This document shows positions 26,103 to 35,853 of a stretch of 64,000 nucleotides of DNA, piece by piece. Positions within the stretch are counted from its first letter, which is position 1. Each line of letters starts with the position of its first letter. The position numbers and the translations under genes were made by a program. Origin of the DNA: an uncultured SAR86 cluster bacterium. Lineage in GTDB: Bacteria; Pseudomonadota; Gammaproteobacteria; Magnimaribacterales; Magnimaribacteraceae. A model generated the notes under the pieces. It had not been told where the DNA came from. It searched no databases and worked only from the letters and a program-made list of their open reading frames with translations. Where the stretch lies: positions 1 through 64,000 of the forward strand of contig CACBBD010000002.1 in the NCBI GenBank assembly GCA_902537425.1, written 5' to 3'.

Positions 26103-27428
26103 ATGGCCAAGAAACTTTTTATCAAGACCCACGGGTGTCAAATGAATGAATATGACTCCGCAAGGATGCAAGATTTACTTGGTGATAGTCACGGGTTTGA
26201 AACTACACAAAACGAGGACGAAGCAGATCTGATACTCTTAAATACCTGTTCAATTCGTGAAAAAGCACAAGAAAAAGTTTTCCATCAGTTAGGCAGATGG
26301 AAAAAATTAAAAGAAAAAAATCCTAATTTAAAAATAGGAGTTGGAGGTTGTGTAGCAAGCCAGGAAGGAGAGAACATAATAAAGAGAGCGCCTCAAGTTG
26401 ATTTAGTTTTCGGTCCTCAAACAATCCACAGAGTTCCTGATCTTTATAAAAACATCACCGAAGCTAAGCCTGCTTCTGTAGATATAGCCTTTCCAAAGAC
26501 TGAAAAATTTGATTATTTTCCAGAACAGAATGTTGATGGACCAACCGCATTTGTTTCAATCATGGAAGGTTGCAATAAGTATTGTTCATTTTGTGTAGTA
26601 CCTCACACAAGAGGTCATGAAATAAGTAGACCTATAGATGACATCCTCAAAGAAATTAGAGGATTGTCCCAGCAGGGTGTCAAAGAGATAAACTTACTTG
26701 GCCAGAATGTAAATTCATATCGAGATTCAAAGCTAAAGACAAAAGGACTGGGATTATCAAATTTGATAAGAGCCTCAGCCAAAATAGAAGGAATTCAAAG
26801 AATTCAATTTACAACCTCTCATCCTTTTGAGTTTGGTCAAGATCTAATTGATATTTATTTAGAAGTGCCAGAGTTAATAAGTTATGTTCATCTGCCGGTC
26901 CAGAGTGGTTCAAATTCTATTTTAGAAAAGATGAGACGCAGACACACCAGAGACGAATACTTGGAGATAATTGATAAATTAAAAAATGTAAGAGAAGGCA
27001 TTAGCATATCTTCTGACTTTATAGTTGGATTTCCCGGAGAAACTGAAAATGACTTCTTGGACACCTTGGATCTCGTTGATCGGGTTGGTTACGATGAATC
27101 TTTTAGTTTTATTTATAGCCCACGGCCTAATACAACAGCAAAAGATTTGGAGGATGATGTGCCTCTTGAAGAGAAGAAGAACAGGCTTTCAGTTCTTCAG
27201 CATAAATTAGAAAACTCAGCATTGAATATAAGTAGAAAAATGGTCGGTGAGACAAGAAAATGTCTCGTCACAGGAGTTTCTAAAAAGAATCCTGGAGAGT
27301 TTCAGGCTCGTACTGAAAATAATAAAGTGGTTATCTTTTCATGCTCAGATCAATCAATGATTGGTAAAATAGTCGATATAGAAATCATAGAAGCAAAAAA
27401 TAAATCTTTACGAGGTGTAGCTGCATAG
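26103..27428 (+). CDS. miaB: tRNA-2-methylthio-N6-dimethylallyladenosine synthase
   Basis: This 441-residue radical-SAM methylthiotransferase acts on A37 of tRNAs. The N-terminal UPF0004 domain has cysteines in [16 protein letters not shown] and [10 protein letters not shown], which bind the auxiliary cluster. The radical-SAM motif [15 protein letters not shown] follows at about residue 155. The C-terminal TRAM domain runs from about 370. It starts the classic miaB-phoL-ybeY-ybeX-lnt operon, with phoL 17 bases downstream. Confidence 0.96.
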   Translation: MAKKLFIKTHGCQMNEYDSARMQDLLGDSHGFETTQNEDEADLILLNTCSIREKAQEKVFHQLGRWKKLKEKNPNLKIGVGGCVASQEGENIIKRAPQVDLVFGPQTIHRVPDLYKNITEAKPASVDIAFPKTEKFDYFPEQNVDGPTAFVSIMEGCNKYCSFCVVPHTRGHEISRPIDDILKEIRGLSQQGVKEINLLGQNVNSYRDSKLKTKGLGLSNLIRASAKIEGIQRIQFTTSHPFEFGQDLIDIYLEVPELISYVHLPVQSGSNSILEKMRRRHTRDEYLEIIDKLKNVREGISISSDFIVGFPGETENDFLDTLDLVDRVGYDESFSFIYSPRPNTTAKDLEDDVPLEEKKNRLSVLQHKLENSALNISRKMVGETRKCLVTGVSKKNPGEFQARTENNKVVIFSCSDQSMIGKIVDIEIIEAKNKSLRGVAA

Positions 27429-27445
27429 CTTTATCAAACTATTTA

Positions 27446-28390
27446 ATGAAATTTCACTTAGAGCCTGTAAATCACGACAAAATAAGTGACTTATGTGGGC
27501 CTACAAATTCAATTCTTAAGCAAATAGAAGAAGAACTGGGAATAAAAATCTTAAACAGAGGTGCAAGCTTTAGAATCAAAGGAGAAACCTCAAACGCGCA
27601 GATAGCTAAAAACATCATTCTAAGAATTTATGATGATCTTGAAGAAAATAAAACTATTAGTTCAGAAGAAGTTCACTTATATTTGAGGAAAGGAATGAAT
27701 GATTTAAAAAATATTAAAAAAGACACTTCAGCTAGACAGATAATTAAAACACCTAATCTGATAGTTGCAGCTAATTATGGCAGCCAAGAGCATTATGTTG
27801 AGACCATTAGAAAAAAGGTCTTAACCTTTGGTATAGGACCCGCTGGTACAGGAAAAACATTTTTAGCCGTTGCTCTAGCCGTGGAACAGTTTACAAGAGG
27901 AGAAGTTGAAAAGATTTTGTTAGTGCGTCCTGCAGTGGAGGCCGGAGAAAAGCTTGGTTTTTTACCAGGTGACTTAAGCCAAAAAGTTGATCCTTACTTG
28001 AGACCTCTTTATGACGCGTTATTTCAGATGTTGGGCTACAAAGAAACTACTCAGCTTATAGAGCGGAATATAATTGAAGTTGTGCCTTTGGCTTTTATGA
28101 GAGGTAGAACATTAAATAATTCCTTTATTATTCTTGATGAAAGTCAAAACGCAACAGTAGAGCAAATGAAAATGTTTCTTACAAGATTTGGTTTTGGTTC
28201 GAAAGTAGTTATCACGGGAGACATAACTCAAATAGACTTACCTAAAAACACACTCTCTGGTTTGGTCCATTCTTTAGAAGTATTAAAATCTGTCGATGAT
28301 ATTGGATTAGTAGAATTTGAATCAAAAGATGTTGTACGTCATGGTCTTGTTCAAAAAATTGTTGAGGCTTACGCTAAGTTTGCTAATTAA
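27446..28390 (+). CDS. phoL: PhoH-like ATPase (PhoL/YbeZ)
   Basis: This is a 314-residue protein. A KH-like N-terminal region (1-100) is followed by the ATPase core with Walker A GPAGTGKTFLAVALA at about 135-149 and Walker B FIILDESQNAT. TGDITQIDLPK is a conserved late motif. The protein is linked by gene order to YbeY and rRNA maturation. The ybeY start follows directly after the stop codon. Confidence 0.94.
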   Translation: MKFHLEPVNHDKISDLCGPTNSILKQIEEELGIKILNRGASFRIKGETSNAQIAKNIILRIYDDLEENKTISSEEVHLYLRKGMNDLKNIKKDTSARQIIKTPNLIVAANYGSQEHYVETIRKKVLTFGIGPAGTGKTFLAVALAVEQFTRGEVEKILLVRPAVEAGEKLGFLPGDLSQKVDPYLRPLYDALFQMLGYKETTQLIERNIIEVVPLAFMRGRTLNNSFIILDESQNATVEQMKMFLTRFGFGSKVVITGDITQIDLPKNTLSGLVHSLEVLKSVDDIGLVEFESKDVVRHGLVQKIVEAYAKFAN

Positions 28391-28858
28391 GTGATACTTT
28401 CCAGTTCCAATATTTTTATTTCTGGAGATCTTGAGGGACTGTCTTGCACCGAAGAGGATATATCAAGTTTAATTCAACTTTTAATCGGCACAGAACCAAG
28501 CTTAGAAAGTTTATTTTTAAAAAAATCCGTAAATATTAGATTCATATCCAAAACTGAGATTAAGGAATTGAATTTTAGATTTCTTAATAAAGACAGGCCA
28601 ACAAATGTTCTATCTTTCCCCACTCAAGAATCTAATCTCGATGATGAATTATTAGGAGATATTGCCATATGTCCTGAAATTATAAAAAGTGAAGCTATTG
28701 ATCAAAATAAAGAAAACCAAAGTCATTTATTCCACATCATCCTTCACTCTTTACTTCATCTAACAGGACATGATCACTCAGATGACAGCTCTGCTGAGAT
28801 TATGGAAAATATTGAAGTAGAAGCTTTAAAAAAAATAGGTATTGCGAATCCCTATTGA
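28391..28858 (+). CDS. ybeY: Endoribonuclease YbeY, rRNA maturation factor
   Basis: This is a 155-residue zinc-dependent RNase involved in 16S rRNA 3' processing. The metal motif H-x3-H-x5-H is visible in HIILHSLLHLTGHDH. LNFRFLNKDRPTNVLSFP is the conserved mid region with the N-V-L-S-F-P signature. Translation begins with GTG directly after the phoL stop. Confidence 0.95.
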   Translation: MILSSSNIFISGDLEGLSCTEEDISSLIQLLIGTEPSLESLFLKKSVNIRFISKTEIKELNFRFLNKDRPTNVLSFPTQESNLDDELLGDIAICPEIIKSEAIDQNKENQSHLFHIILHSLLHLTGHDHSDDSSAEIMENIEVEALKKIGIANPY

Positions 28859-28899
28859 AACAAATTATGATGTATGCGTGTTTATGAAGTGAGGCGTTG

Positions 28900-29769
28900 A
28901 TGAACGACGAACCCCCAAGTATTTTAGCTGAGTCTAGTGAGCTCGGCCTAAGAAAAAGAATAAAAGACAGAATAAAAGAAATTTATCAAAATTTCTCCTA
29001 TAAACCCCAGAATAAACAAGAACTTGCTGGATCCATAAGAGATTCAAGCGAGAGAGGTGTACTTGAGAAAGGTACTTTGAATATGATCGAGGGAGCCCTT
29101 AGAGTCTCCACAGATCAAGTAAGGGACGTAATGATTCCCAGACCACAAGTAGTTTTTGTTGAAAGAAATGAGGAGCCGCAAGACTTCTTGCCTAGAGTTA
29201 TTAAATCGAGTCACTCTAGATTTCCAGTTATAAACTCAGAAAATGACAAAATTGAAGGTATTTTATTAGCAAAAGACCTCCTGCCCTTCTTATCTTCTGA
29301 AAATTTGGATAACTTTGAACTTTCCAAGCTTATCAGACCTGCAATTTTGATCCCTGAGAGCAAAAAATTGAATATATTACTTGATGAATTAAGAGCGGGA
29401 AGAAATCATATGGCCATTGTGCTTGACGAATATGGAGATATTACTGGAATTGTAACAATCGAAGATGTTTTAGAAGAAATTGTTGGTGAAATAGAAGACG
29501 AACATGATAAAGACGCAGGAACTTTAATAAAAGAAATTGGTCAAGATGAATATCTTGTATCTGCACTCACTCCAATAGATGTTTTCAATGAAAATTTTGG
29601 TTCTTCTCTGAGTGACAAAGATTTCGATACTTTAGGCGGCATAGTGATGCATCATTTTGCGAGGTTTCCCAAGCCAAACGATGCTATCAATATAGAAGGT
29701 TGGCGGTTTATAATAAATTCACTGGAAAGAAGAAGGATCAAGAGAATTAAAGTCTCCAAAATAACTTAA
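28900..29769 (+). CDS. ybeX: CorC/YbeX-family CBS-domain protein
   Basis: This 289-residue cytosolic protein has an N-terminal RVSTDQVRDVMIPRPQVVFV segment and two CBS motifs (about 60-190), then the CorC_HlyC domain with DTLGGIVMH. CorC-type proteins are linked to Mg2+/Co2+ efflux, and YbeX to ribosome metabolism. I start at ATG 28900 because GAGG lies 5 bases before it; a TTG one codon upstream was not chosen. No membrane helices are present. Confidence 0.92.
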   Translation: MNDEPPSILAESSELGLRKRIKDRIKEIYQNFSYKPQNKQELAGSIRDSSERGVLEKGTLNMIEGALRVSTDQVRDVMIPRPQVVFVERNEEPQDFLPRVIKSSHSRFPVINSENDKIEGILLAKDLLPFLSSENLDNFELSKLIRPAILIPESKKLNILLDELRAGRNHMAIVLDEYGDITGIVTIEDVLEEIVGEIEDEHDKDAGTLIKEIGQDEYLVSALTPIDVFNENFGSSLSDKDFDTLGGIVMHHFARFPKPNDAINIEGWRFIINSLERRRIKRIKVSKIT

Positions 29770-29810
29770 ATCTTCTTTCGCAAAAATTTCTCTGTATTAA
29801 AATATCACTG

Positions 29811-31292
29811 ATGCTCAAGAAGAGATTTCTTGTCCTTATTTGCGGTGTAATTTTTTCATTTGGTTTTGCTCCATTTGACCTCTGGTTAATATCTGTTCTT
29901 TCAGTTGCAGTACTAGTTGGATTATTAAATAAATCTTCAAATAAAGAAGCATTCCTTCTCGGATATTCATTTGGATTTGGTATGTGGTTATCTGGAATTT
30001 CCTGGTTGTATGTGAGTATTCACTATCATGGAAATGTGGGAATCATAGGTTCATCTTTAATCATTCTTATATTTATTTCTATCCTATCTTTATACTCAGG
30101 TTTTTTGTTTCTACTCAATAATGTGTTGGAATCATTAAGTCCAAAAAAAATAATTTTTCTCACTCTACCAATTGCATGGACTCTTTTGGAGTTCCTCAGA
30201 TCCTACCTCTTCACAGGTTTTCCATGGTTGATTTCTGGCACAATGTTGGCAGATACCTTTATAGATGGTTACACACCAATTATTGGTGCTCAAGGTAATA
30301 GTTTCTTTCTTATTCTTCTATCAGTTTTGGTTTATAAACTTTATGAAAACATAACAGAAAATAGATCTGCCCTACTTCTTTCTACATTTTCGTTATTGAT
30401 CCTCATGCCCTCTTATTTTCTTAAAACAGTTGAGTGGACTTCAGCTGAAAACAAGATTCAGGTAAGTCTTTATCAACCAAATTTAACCTTAGAGGATAAG
30501 TGGAGTCAGTTCGGAATCATTAAATCTCAAGGAATGATTGAAAAGTCTATAGAAGATGCAAATGATGGTGATCTTATAGTCTTTCCTGAGACAGCATTGA
30601 TATTATCTGAAAAAGATAATCAACCTTTTATGAATCGCATTAAAAGCAAAAGTTCTGAAAAAAATATAACACTTATAACTGGGATCCTTGAAAGAGAGGA
30701 TAATTATAGAGTTAGAAACAGGTTACAAACACTTGGCACTGTGGAAGACGTCTACGACAAAGTTAAACTAGTACCATTTGGCGAATTTATACCTCTAGAA
30801 AAGTATTTGGGAAGTTTGTTAGATATTATTGGCTTAAATTTAACAAATACATTACCTGGAGAAGGTATTAAATCAATAGAAACTGGAAAATTAAGGATTT
30901 CACCAAGCATTTGTTATGAAATAGCATTTGACGAACACATAAGGAAAACTGCTAAAGATAGCAACATTTTGCTTACAGTGAGCAATGATACCTGGTTTGG
31001 TAAGTCGATTGGTCCTATTCAGCATCTAGAAATAGCTCAAAATAGAGCTTTAGAGCATAAAAAACCTTTAATTAGGGCTACAAACAGCGGAATTAGTGCT
31101 TATGTATCAAAAAATGGAGAAATTATTGAGAGTCAAACTTATTTCGAAGATAAAACTTTGACCAGAAACATAACCCTCTATACCGGACATACTTTTTACT
31201 CTAAGTATGGTAATTTACCTTTGTTAATATTTCTCATTTTATATGTGAGTTTTATATCATTTAAGAAACTTTTTAATACTAATATTAAATAA
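29811..31292 (+). CDS. lnt: Apolipoprotein N-acyltransferase
   Basis: This 493-residue inner-membrane enzyme adds the third acyl chain to lipoproteins. About six N-terminal helices precede a nitrilase-type periplasmic domain. The triad is visible: Glu in VFPETALIL, Lys in DKVKLVPFGEFIP, Cys in SICYEIAF. One more helix closes the C-terminus. It ends the miaB operon in the standard position, and predicted lipoproteins occur across the window as clients. Confidence 0.95.
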   Translation: MLKKRFLVLICGVIFSFGFAPFDLWLISVLSVAVLVGLLNKSSNKEAFLLGYSFGFGMWLSGISWLYVSIHYHGNVGIIGSSLIILIFISILSLYSGFLFLLNNVLESLSPKKIIFLTLPIAWTLLEFLRSYLFTGFPWLISGTMLADTFIDGYTPIIGAQGNSFFLILLSVLVYKLYENITENRSALLLSTFSLLILMPSYFLKTVEWTSAENKIQVSLYQPNLTLEDKWSQFGIIKSQGMIEKSIEDANDGDLIVFPETALILSEKDNQPFMNRIKSKSSEKNITLITGILEREDNYRVRNRLQTLGTVEDVYDKVKLVPFGEFIPLEKYLGSLLDIIGLNLTNTLPGEGIKSIETGKLRISPSICYEIAFDEHIRKTAKDSNILLTVSNDTWFGKSIGPIQHLEIAQNRALEHKKPLIRATNSGISAYVSKNGEIIESQTYFEDKTLTRNITLYTGHTFYSKYGNLPLLIFLILYVSFISFKKLFNTNIK

Positions 31293-31301
31293 ATAGAACA
31301 T

Positions 31302-31928
31302 ATGTCACGTTATATTGTAATAAATCCTTTAAAAATAATCTTTCTGTTAATCATAACAGTATCATGTTCAACATTAGTGGAAGATAAAAATCTCTATAAA
31401 AACAATTACATGTATAAAATACAATCCATAGACTCTAATTTTTCTAATTTGGATACATTGCTATTTGTTGACATAGATACACAATCTCTTCTATATATAA
31501 AAAAAGGTACAGTTTTTAAAAAATATAGCATATCTTCTTCTTATTATGGTACAGGTAGTACAGAGAACAGTTTAAAAACCCCTCTTGGAAGACATGAAAT
31601 CTATAAGAAGATAGGTAATGGTCTGCCGAATAACGCTATTTTAAAAGGACGGGTCTGGAATGGAGCTATTGCAGATATTATTACAGAGCCTATAGATACT
31701 GATTTTGACCACGTTACTTCTAGGATCTTATGGTTAGATGGCCTTGAGGTTGGAAAAAATAAAGGAGAAGGTATAGATTCTAGAAATAGGTATATTTACA
31801 TCCATGGAACAGCTGAAGAGGGATTAATAGGAAAACCTGCTTCTGATGGCTGCATAAGGATGTATAATGACGATGTTATAGAGCTTTTTGATCTAGTTGA
31901 TGAAAAGGCACAAGTCTGGATTTATTAG
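31302..31928 (+). CDS. L,D-transpeptidase (YkuD) lipoprotein
   Basis: This 208-residue exported protein has a signal peptide ending in lipobox TVSC (Cys22). The YkuD catalytic motif is clear in YIHGTAEEGL plus SDGCIRMYNDDVIELF, with His and the nucleophile Cys in the S-x-G-C-x-R box. Such enzymes make 3-3 cross-links in peptidoglycan or attach lipoproteins to it. It starts 9 bases after lnt, so it may extend that operon. Confidence 0.9.
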   Translation: MSRYIVINPLKIIFLLIITVSCSTLVEDKNLYKNNYMYKIQSIDSNFSNLDTLLFVDIDTQSLLYIKKGTVFKKYSISSSYYGTGSTENSLKTPLGRHEIYKKIGNGLPNNAILKGRVWNGAIADIITEPIDTDFDHVTSRILWLDGLEVGKNKGEGIDSRNRYIYIHGTAEEGLIGKPASDGCIRMYNDDVIELFDLVDEKAQVWIY

Positions 31929-31938
31929 ATATTATATT

Positions 31939-32463
31939 ATGAAGAAATTTTTATTGTTCTCTCTCGTCCTTTTTGGCTCTTATGCATTTTCATGTTCCAA
32001 AGTTTTGGATCATGAGATGAGGATTTTAGATTCGAACGAAACTTTGAATCTTTGCCAATATGAAAATAAAGTGGTTCTCGCTGTAAATGTTGCTAGTCGA
32101 TGTGGTTTTACATATCAGTACGAAGCTCTTCAAAATCTATATACGAAGTATGGTAAGGATGAATTTGTAATATTGGGATTTCCATCAAGAGATTTCATGT
32201 ATCAAGAATACAGCGATGAGTCCAAAGTAAAAGAGTTTTGTAGTACAGAATATGGTGTTACCTTTCCAATGTTTGCAACATCCCCCGTTAAAGGAAAAAA
32301 AGCAAATTCTTTTTTCAAAACTTTAGCTGACATTACAGGACAAACTCCTGGTTGGAATTTTCACAAGTATCTTATTTCAAAAGAGGGCGAAGTGTTAAGC
32401 TTTGATACTAAAGTAGAGCCTGATAGCCAGGAGCTAATATCTCAGATTTCTAAGCTCCTATAA
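31939..32463 (+). CDS. Glutathione peroxidase family protein, exported
   Basis: This is a 174-residue thioredoxin-fold peroxidase. The first 18 residues form a signal peptide ending near FSC, so it acts in the periplasm. NVASRCGFTYQYEALQNLY has the peroxidatic Cys55 and the usual flanks, and WNFHKYLI has the catalytic Trp/Asn. The usual F-P-C-N-Q-F segment reads FPSRDF, so the standard Gln and second Cys there are lost. I start at ATG 31939, which gives a clean signal; an upstream in-frame ATG at 31897 lies inside the L,D-transpeptidase gene. Confidence 0.88.
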   Translation: MKKFLLFSLVLFGSYAFSCSKVLDHEMRILDSNETLNLCQYENKVVLAVNVASRCGFTYQYEALQNLYTKYGKDEFVILGFPSRDFMYQEYSDESKVKEFCSTEYGVTFPMFATSPVKGKKANSFFKTLADITGQTPGWNFHKYLISKEGEVLSFDTKVEPDSQELISQISKLL

Positions 32464-32471
32464 ATAAAGTA

Positions 32472-32495
32472 AGTATTTACTATCATTTAAATACT
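32472..32495. terminator. AT-rich inverted repeat between convergent genes
   Basis: AGTATTTA and TAAATACT form an 8-bp stem with an 8-base loop in the 37-base gap between the glutathione peroxidase and rpiA stops. It could end transcription from both sides, but it lacks GC pairs and a long T run. Confidence 0.35.
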
Positions 32496-32500
32496 AGATT

Positions 32501-33166
32501 CTACTGAATTATTTCGATAGAAGAATCTGTCGAGCAAATAATGACATCTGCCTTTCTGTTTGCAAATATTCCGTTCTCCACGACGCCAGGAATATTATTT
32601 AATTTGGCCTCTAGGTCATAAGGTATGTCTATAGGCAAGTTATGGATATCTATTATTTGATTTCCATTATCTGAAATAAAACCATTTCTAAAAATAGGCT
32701 TCCCTCCCATTTTCATGAGCTCTCTTGAAATAGCACTTCTTGCAATCTCTATTACTTCAATTGGCAGAGGAAATTTACCTAATAAATCTGTATATTTTGA
32801 TTCGTCTACGATACAAACAAAGATGTCTGATGAATATGCAAGTATTTTTTCTCTTGTAAGAGCTCCACCACCTCCTTTTATCAATTCCTTTCTATCATTG
32901 TATTCATCTGCTCCATCAATATAAAAATCTATAGAGTGAACTTCATTTAGTGACAAGACTTCGTAAGAGCTATCTATTAATTTTTCCGAAGCATCTGAGC
33001 TGCACACAACACCTTTTACGTGCAATCTGGCTTTATTTAGTTCTTCGATGAAGAAATTAGTTGTAGTTCCCGTTCCAATTCCAATAACTGAGTCTTTCTT
33101 TATATCTTTCTCGATAAAACTAAAAGCTTCCTTTGCTGATTTTTCCTTTTTTAGATCTTGATTCAT
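32501..33166 (-). CDS. rpiA: Ribose-5-phosphate isomerase A
   Basis: This 221-residue enzyme interconverts ribose 5-phosphate and ribulose 5-phosphate. IGIGTGTTTNFFIEEL binds phosphate, FYIDGADEYNDRKELIKGGGGALTREKI (given in part) holds the catalytic Asp/Glu and Lys, and NGIFANRKADVII ends the fold. It is divergent from ilvA, an arrangement also seen in enterobacteria (rpiA near serA and ygfA) and pseudomonads. Confidence 0.95.
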   Translation of the reverse strand: MNQDLKKEKSAKEAFSFIEKDIKKDSVIGIGTGTTTNFFIEELNKARLHVKGVVCSSDASEKLIDSSYEVLSLNEVHSIDFYIDGADEYNDRKELIKGGGGALTREKILAYSSDIFVCIVDESKYTDLLGKFPLPIEVIEIARSAISRELMKMGGKPIFRNGFISDNGNQIIDIHNLPIDIPYDLEAKLNNIPGVVENGIFANRKADVIICSTDSSIEIIQ

Positions 33167-33203
33167 ATTATTGTAGATGTAATGAATATTATCACTGACT
33201 AAG

Positions 33204-33209
33204 TATAAT
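33204..33209 (+). promoter_or_regulatory. -10 element of the ilvA promoter
   Basis: A perfect TATAAT lies 35 bases before the ilvA ATG in the rpiA-ilvA divergent gap. The -35 region at 17 bases is poor (AATGAA-like). No leader peptide or attenuator is evident. Confidence 0.45.
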
Positions 33210-33244
33210 AGCCTCCTTTTATAAAGCTTATCAAAGCAAAATTA

Positions 33245-34777
33245 ATGAATTCTTCTAATATAAAAAAGTATGTAGGTTTGATTGAGTCCTCAAACGTTTA
33301 TGATGTGGCTCAAATTACTCCTGTAACAAAAGCAAATCAGCTCTCGAAGTTACTCAAAAATGAAGTTTTGCTTAAAAGAGAAGATCTTCAGCCTATTTTC
33401 TCTTTTAAAATCAGAGGAGCTTACAATAAATTATCAAAATTAAAGCAAAAAGGCATAAAAGGTCCCTTTATTGCAGCTTCAGCAGGAAATCATGCTCAAG
33501 GTGTTGCGTTCGGCGCTAAAAGCTTAGGATTAAAGGCATATATTGTCATGCCTATCACTACACCATCTATTAAAGTGAATTCAGTAAAAAACTACGGAGG
33601 TAAGGTTATTTTGTATGGCGATAATTTCGATGAAGCTTTCCAACATGCGAAATTTCTAGCAAAAGAACAAGGATATATCTTCATACATCCATACGATGAT
33701 AAAGATGTAATTGCTGGCCAAGGTACCATAGGTAAAGAGTTGATCGAACAGGTAGATAGTGAGATTGATGCTATTTTCGTCCCGGTTGGTGGCGGAGGAC
33801 TGCTTGCCGGTCTTGGCACCTATGTTAAATCTGTCAGTCCTAAGACCAAGATTATAGGTGTTGAGCCAGAAGATGCTGCTTGTTTGAAGTTAGCTCTAGA
33901 TAAAAATAAGAGATTATCTTTACCTGAGGTTGGTTTATTTGCAGATGGCGTTGCAGTTAAACAAATAGGAAAGGAAACATTTTCTTTAATAAGAGACTGG
34001 ATCGATGATCTTGTGACCATCACAGTAGATGAGATGTGCGCATCTGTTCAAGATACTTTTCAAGAGACACGAACAATCTCAGAGCCTGCGGGCGCTCTGG
34101 CTTTGGCAGGATTAAAAAAATATAGCCTTTCGAGAGGATTAAAGAATAAGACCTTAATTGCAATTAATTCTGGTTCAAATTTAAATTTTGATCGTTTGGG
34201 TCATATTGTAGAAAGAGTCCAATTTGGAGAGAGTAAAGAGGCACTCCTAAGTGTAAAGATACCAGAGGAGAAGGGGAGCTTCAGAAAATTTTGTAATCAC
34301 CTGGGTAAAAGAAGTATTTCTGAATTTAATTACAGAGCAGAAGAAAGTGAAGAAGCTAATATATTTGTAGCATGCAGATTTAATGATAAGGAAGGTAAAT
34401 CAAAGTTAGTAAAACATTTAAAGTCTAAAGGGTTTTCACCTAAGGATCTTTCAGAGAATGAAGTTGCAAAACTTCATATAAAGCATATGGTAGGTGGAAG
34501 GGCACCAAAAGAAGTTTTCAGCAAGGGTGAATATATCTTTAGAGTTCAATTCCCTGAACGTCCAGGAGCTTTGATAGATTTTTTGGATAAGTTGAGCGAC
34601 AGATTCAACATAACATTATTCCATTATAGGAATCAGGGTGCAGCATACGGAAGAGTTCTAGTTGGCTTTGAGTCTAAGGAAAAGAATTATCCCAAATTAT
34701 TAAAATATTTAAGTAATACTGGATTTAGGTTTTGGGATGAAACACAAAATTCAGCCTACAAATCATTTTTAAAGTAG
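33245..34777 (+). CDS. ilvA: Threonine ammonia-lyase, biosynthetic
   Basis: This 510-residue PLP enzyme turns threonine into 2-oxobutanoate for isoleucine. SFKIRGAYNKL holds the PLP lysine near residue 59. AASAGNHAQGVAFGAK and GGGGLLAGL bind PLP phosphate. After about residue 330 two ACT-like regulatory repeats follow (LSVKIPEEKGSFRKFC and FRVQFPERPGALIDFL), as in the isoleucine-inhibited long form. It faces fau tail to tail. Length supports the biosynthetic, not catabolic, type. Confidence 0.94.
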   Translation: MNSSNIKKYVGLIESSNVYDVAQITPVTKANQLSKLLKNEVLLKREDLQPIFSFKIRGAYNKLSKLKQKGIKGPFIAASAGNHAQGVAFGAKSLGLKAYIVMPITTPSIKVNSVKNYGGKVILYGDNFDEAFQHAKFLAKEQGYIFIHPYDDKDVIAGQGTIGKELIEQVDSEIDAIFVPVGGGGLLAGLGTYVKSVSPKTKIIGVEPEDAACLKLALDKNKRLSLPEVGLFADGVAVKQIGKETFSLIRDWIDDLVTITVDEMCASVQDTFQETRTISEPAGALALAGLKKYSLSRGLKNKTLIAINSGSNLNFDRLGHIVERVQFGESKEALLSVKIPEEKGSFRKFCNHLGKRSISEFNYRAEESEEANIFVACRFNDKEGKSKLVKHLKSKGFSPKDLSENEVAKLHIKHMVGGRAPKEVFSKGEYIFRVQFPERPGALIDFLDKLSDRFNITLFHYRNQGAAYGRVLVGFESKEKNYPKLLKYLSNTGFRFWDETQNSAYKSFLK

Positions 34778-34780
34778 ATT

Positions 34781-35350
34781 TCATTTAAATTCGTATATGG
34801 TCTTTTCCGTGATGCACATATGCGCTTTTATATCATGATCTTCAGGAAGGCAATTTTCAATTTTCTGGAATTCATGCGCCAATATTATTAGTTCAATACT
34901 GGAAGAATCTATATCAGCTAACGAATAATCATAATAGCCTTTTCCCATGCCAATCCTATATCCTTTTTCGTCAAAACAAACGCAAGGGAGAAATATTATG
35001 TCTAGCTCATTTGGGTCAATTTCTGTATTCCCTATTGGTTCAGAAATCCCTAAATTGTTCTTTCTTAAACTAAGCTGACCATCTGTCTTAACGAATTTAA
35101 GTTTTTTAGAATTATTAATCATCTTGGGCAAATAGACTTCTGATCCAATGTCAGAAAGCATTAATACTAGTTCATGAGTTGGGAGTTCTTTGCCAATTGA
35201 CCAATAGCAAGACACTTTTTTATTTGCGTATAATTCTGAATTATTTCTTACTAAAGATAATAAATTGATTTCAGCATTATGGACTTCATCAAAAGTAATA
35301 CCATTTCTCAGTTCGATATATTCTTTTCTCAAATAGGATTTTTTGGTCAT
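34781..35350 (-). CDS. fau: 5-formyltetrahydrofolate cyclo-ligase
   Basis: This 189-residue enzyme recycles 5-formyl-THF to 5,10-methenyl-THF with ATP. KKSYLRKEYIELRNGI is the N-terminal basic motif. LPKMINNSKKLKFV and CVCFDEKGYRIGMGKGYYDYSL carry the ATP-binding G-x-G-K-G-Y-Y-D signature. It lies directly after the 6S RNA gene, as ygfA does in enterobacteria, and is likely read from the same transcript. Confidence 0.93.
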   Translation of the reverse strand: MTKKSYLRKEYIELRNGITFDEVHNAEINLLSLVRNNSELYANKKVSCYWSIGKELPTHELVLMLSDIGSEVYLPKMINNSKKLKFVKTDGQLSLRKNNLGISEPIGNTEIDPNELDIIFLPCVCFDEKGYRIGMGKGYYDYSLADIDSSSIELIILAHEFQKIENCLPEDHDIKAHMCITEKTIYEFK

Positions 35351-35358
35351 GGACAGTA

Positions 35359-35531
35359 TTTCCCAGATTACCGTTGTTGATTACTGCCCTGAACCGTGAA
35401 GTTCAAGGCGGTGACTCCGTCAATTTATTAGGCTTCCCAATGAATGGGTATGCACAACAAAACCTTTCAGAATCTCCTATTATTTTTTTATCGGCTCGAG
35501 AGTAGTAATAACTATCGAATAATCCAGGAAA
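35359..35531 (-). ncRNA. ssrS: 6S RNA
   Basis: This approximately 173-base segment lies between zapA and fau, the conserved home of ssrS. The ends pair over 12 bp (UUUCCUGGAUUA with UAAUCUGGGAAA, two G-U pairs). CTCGAGCCGATA near base 40 matches the conserved 6S core. Near the 3' side CGCCTTGAAC TTCACG GTTCAGGGCAG forms the second conserved hairpin. These arms would flank the open bubble that mimics a promoter and binds sigma70-RNA polymerase. Ends are set by the terminal helix and are approximate. Confidence 0.85.
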
Positions 35532-35550
35532 CTGAAAAATTATAACTTAC

Positions 35551-35853
35551 TTACTGAGCTTTAAAAGATAAACTTTTTAACTGTTTTTTAACCTCTAAGG
35601 TTAAATTATCAAGACCTTGATTAATGGATTCATCTCTACTCACATCAGACAAGTTTTTGAGGTATTCATTACTTATATTTAGTGCAGTTATAATTGCCGC
35701 TCTTTTCTCATCAAGACCAGATGCTTCTTTTACCTCATTCAGTTTATTATCTAAAAATATTGCAGCTTTTTTTACTTCTTCTGATTCTTCTGGAGGACAG
35801 GCTATTTTATAACTTGCTCCTAGAATTTTTACAGTTGTAGTTTCTTTGCTCAT
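35551..35853 (-). CDS. zapA: Cell division protein ZapA
   Basis: This 100-residue FtsZ-ring protein opens with TVKILGASYKIACPPEESEEV, the family beta-strand start, then a helix and a coiled coil (LTLEVKKQLKSLS) for dimer and tetramer contact. Its ATG overlaps the stop of the ZapB-like gene (TAATG). It is followed by 6S RNA. Confidence 0.93.
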   Translation of the reverse strand: MSKETTTVKILGASYKIACPPEESEEVKKAAIFLDNKLNEVKEASGLDEKRAAIITALNISNEYLKNLSDVSRDESINQGLDNLTLEVKKQLKSLSFKAQ

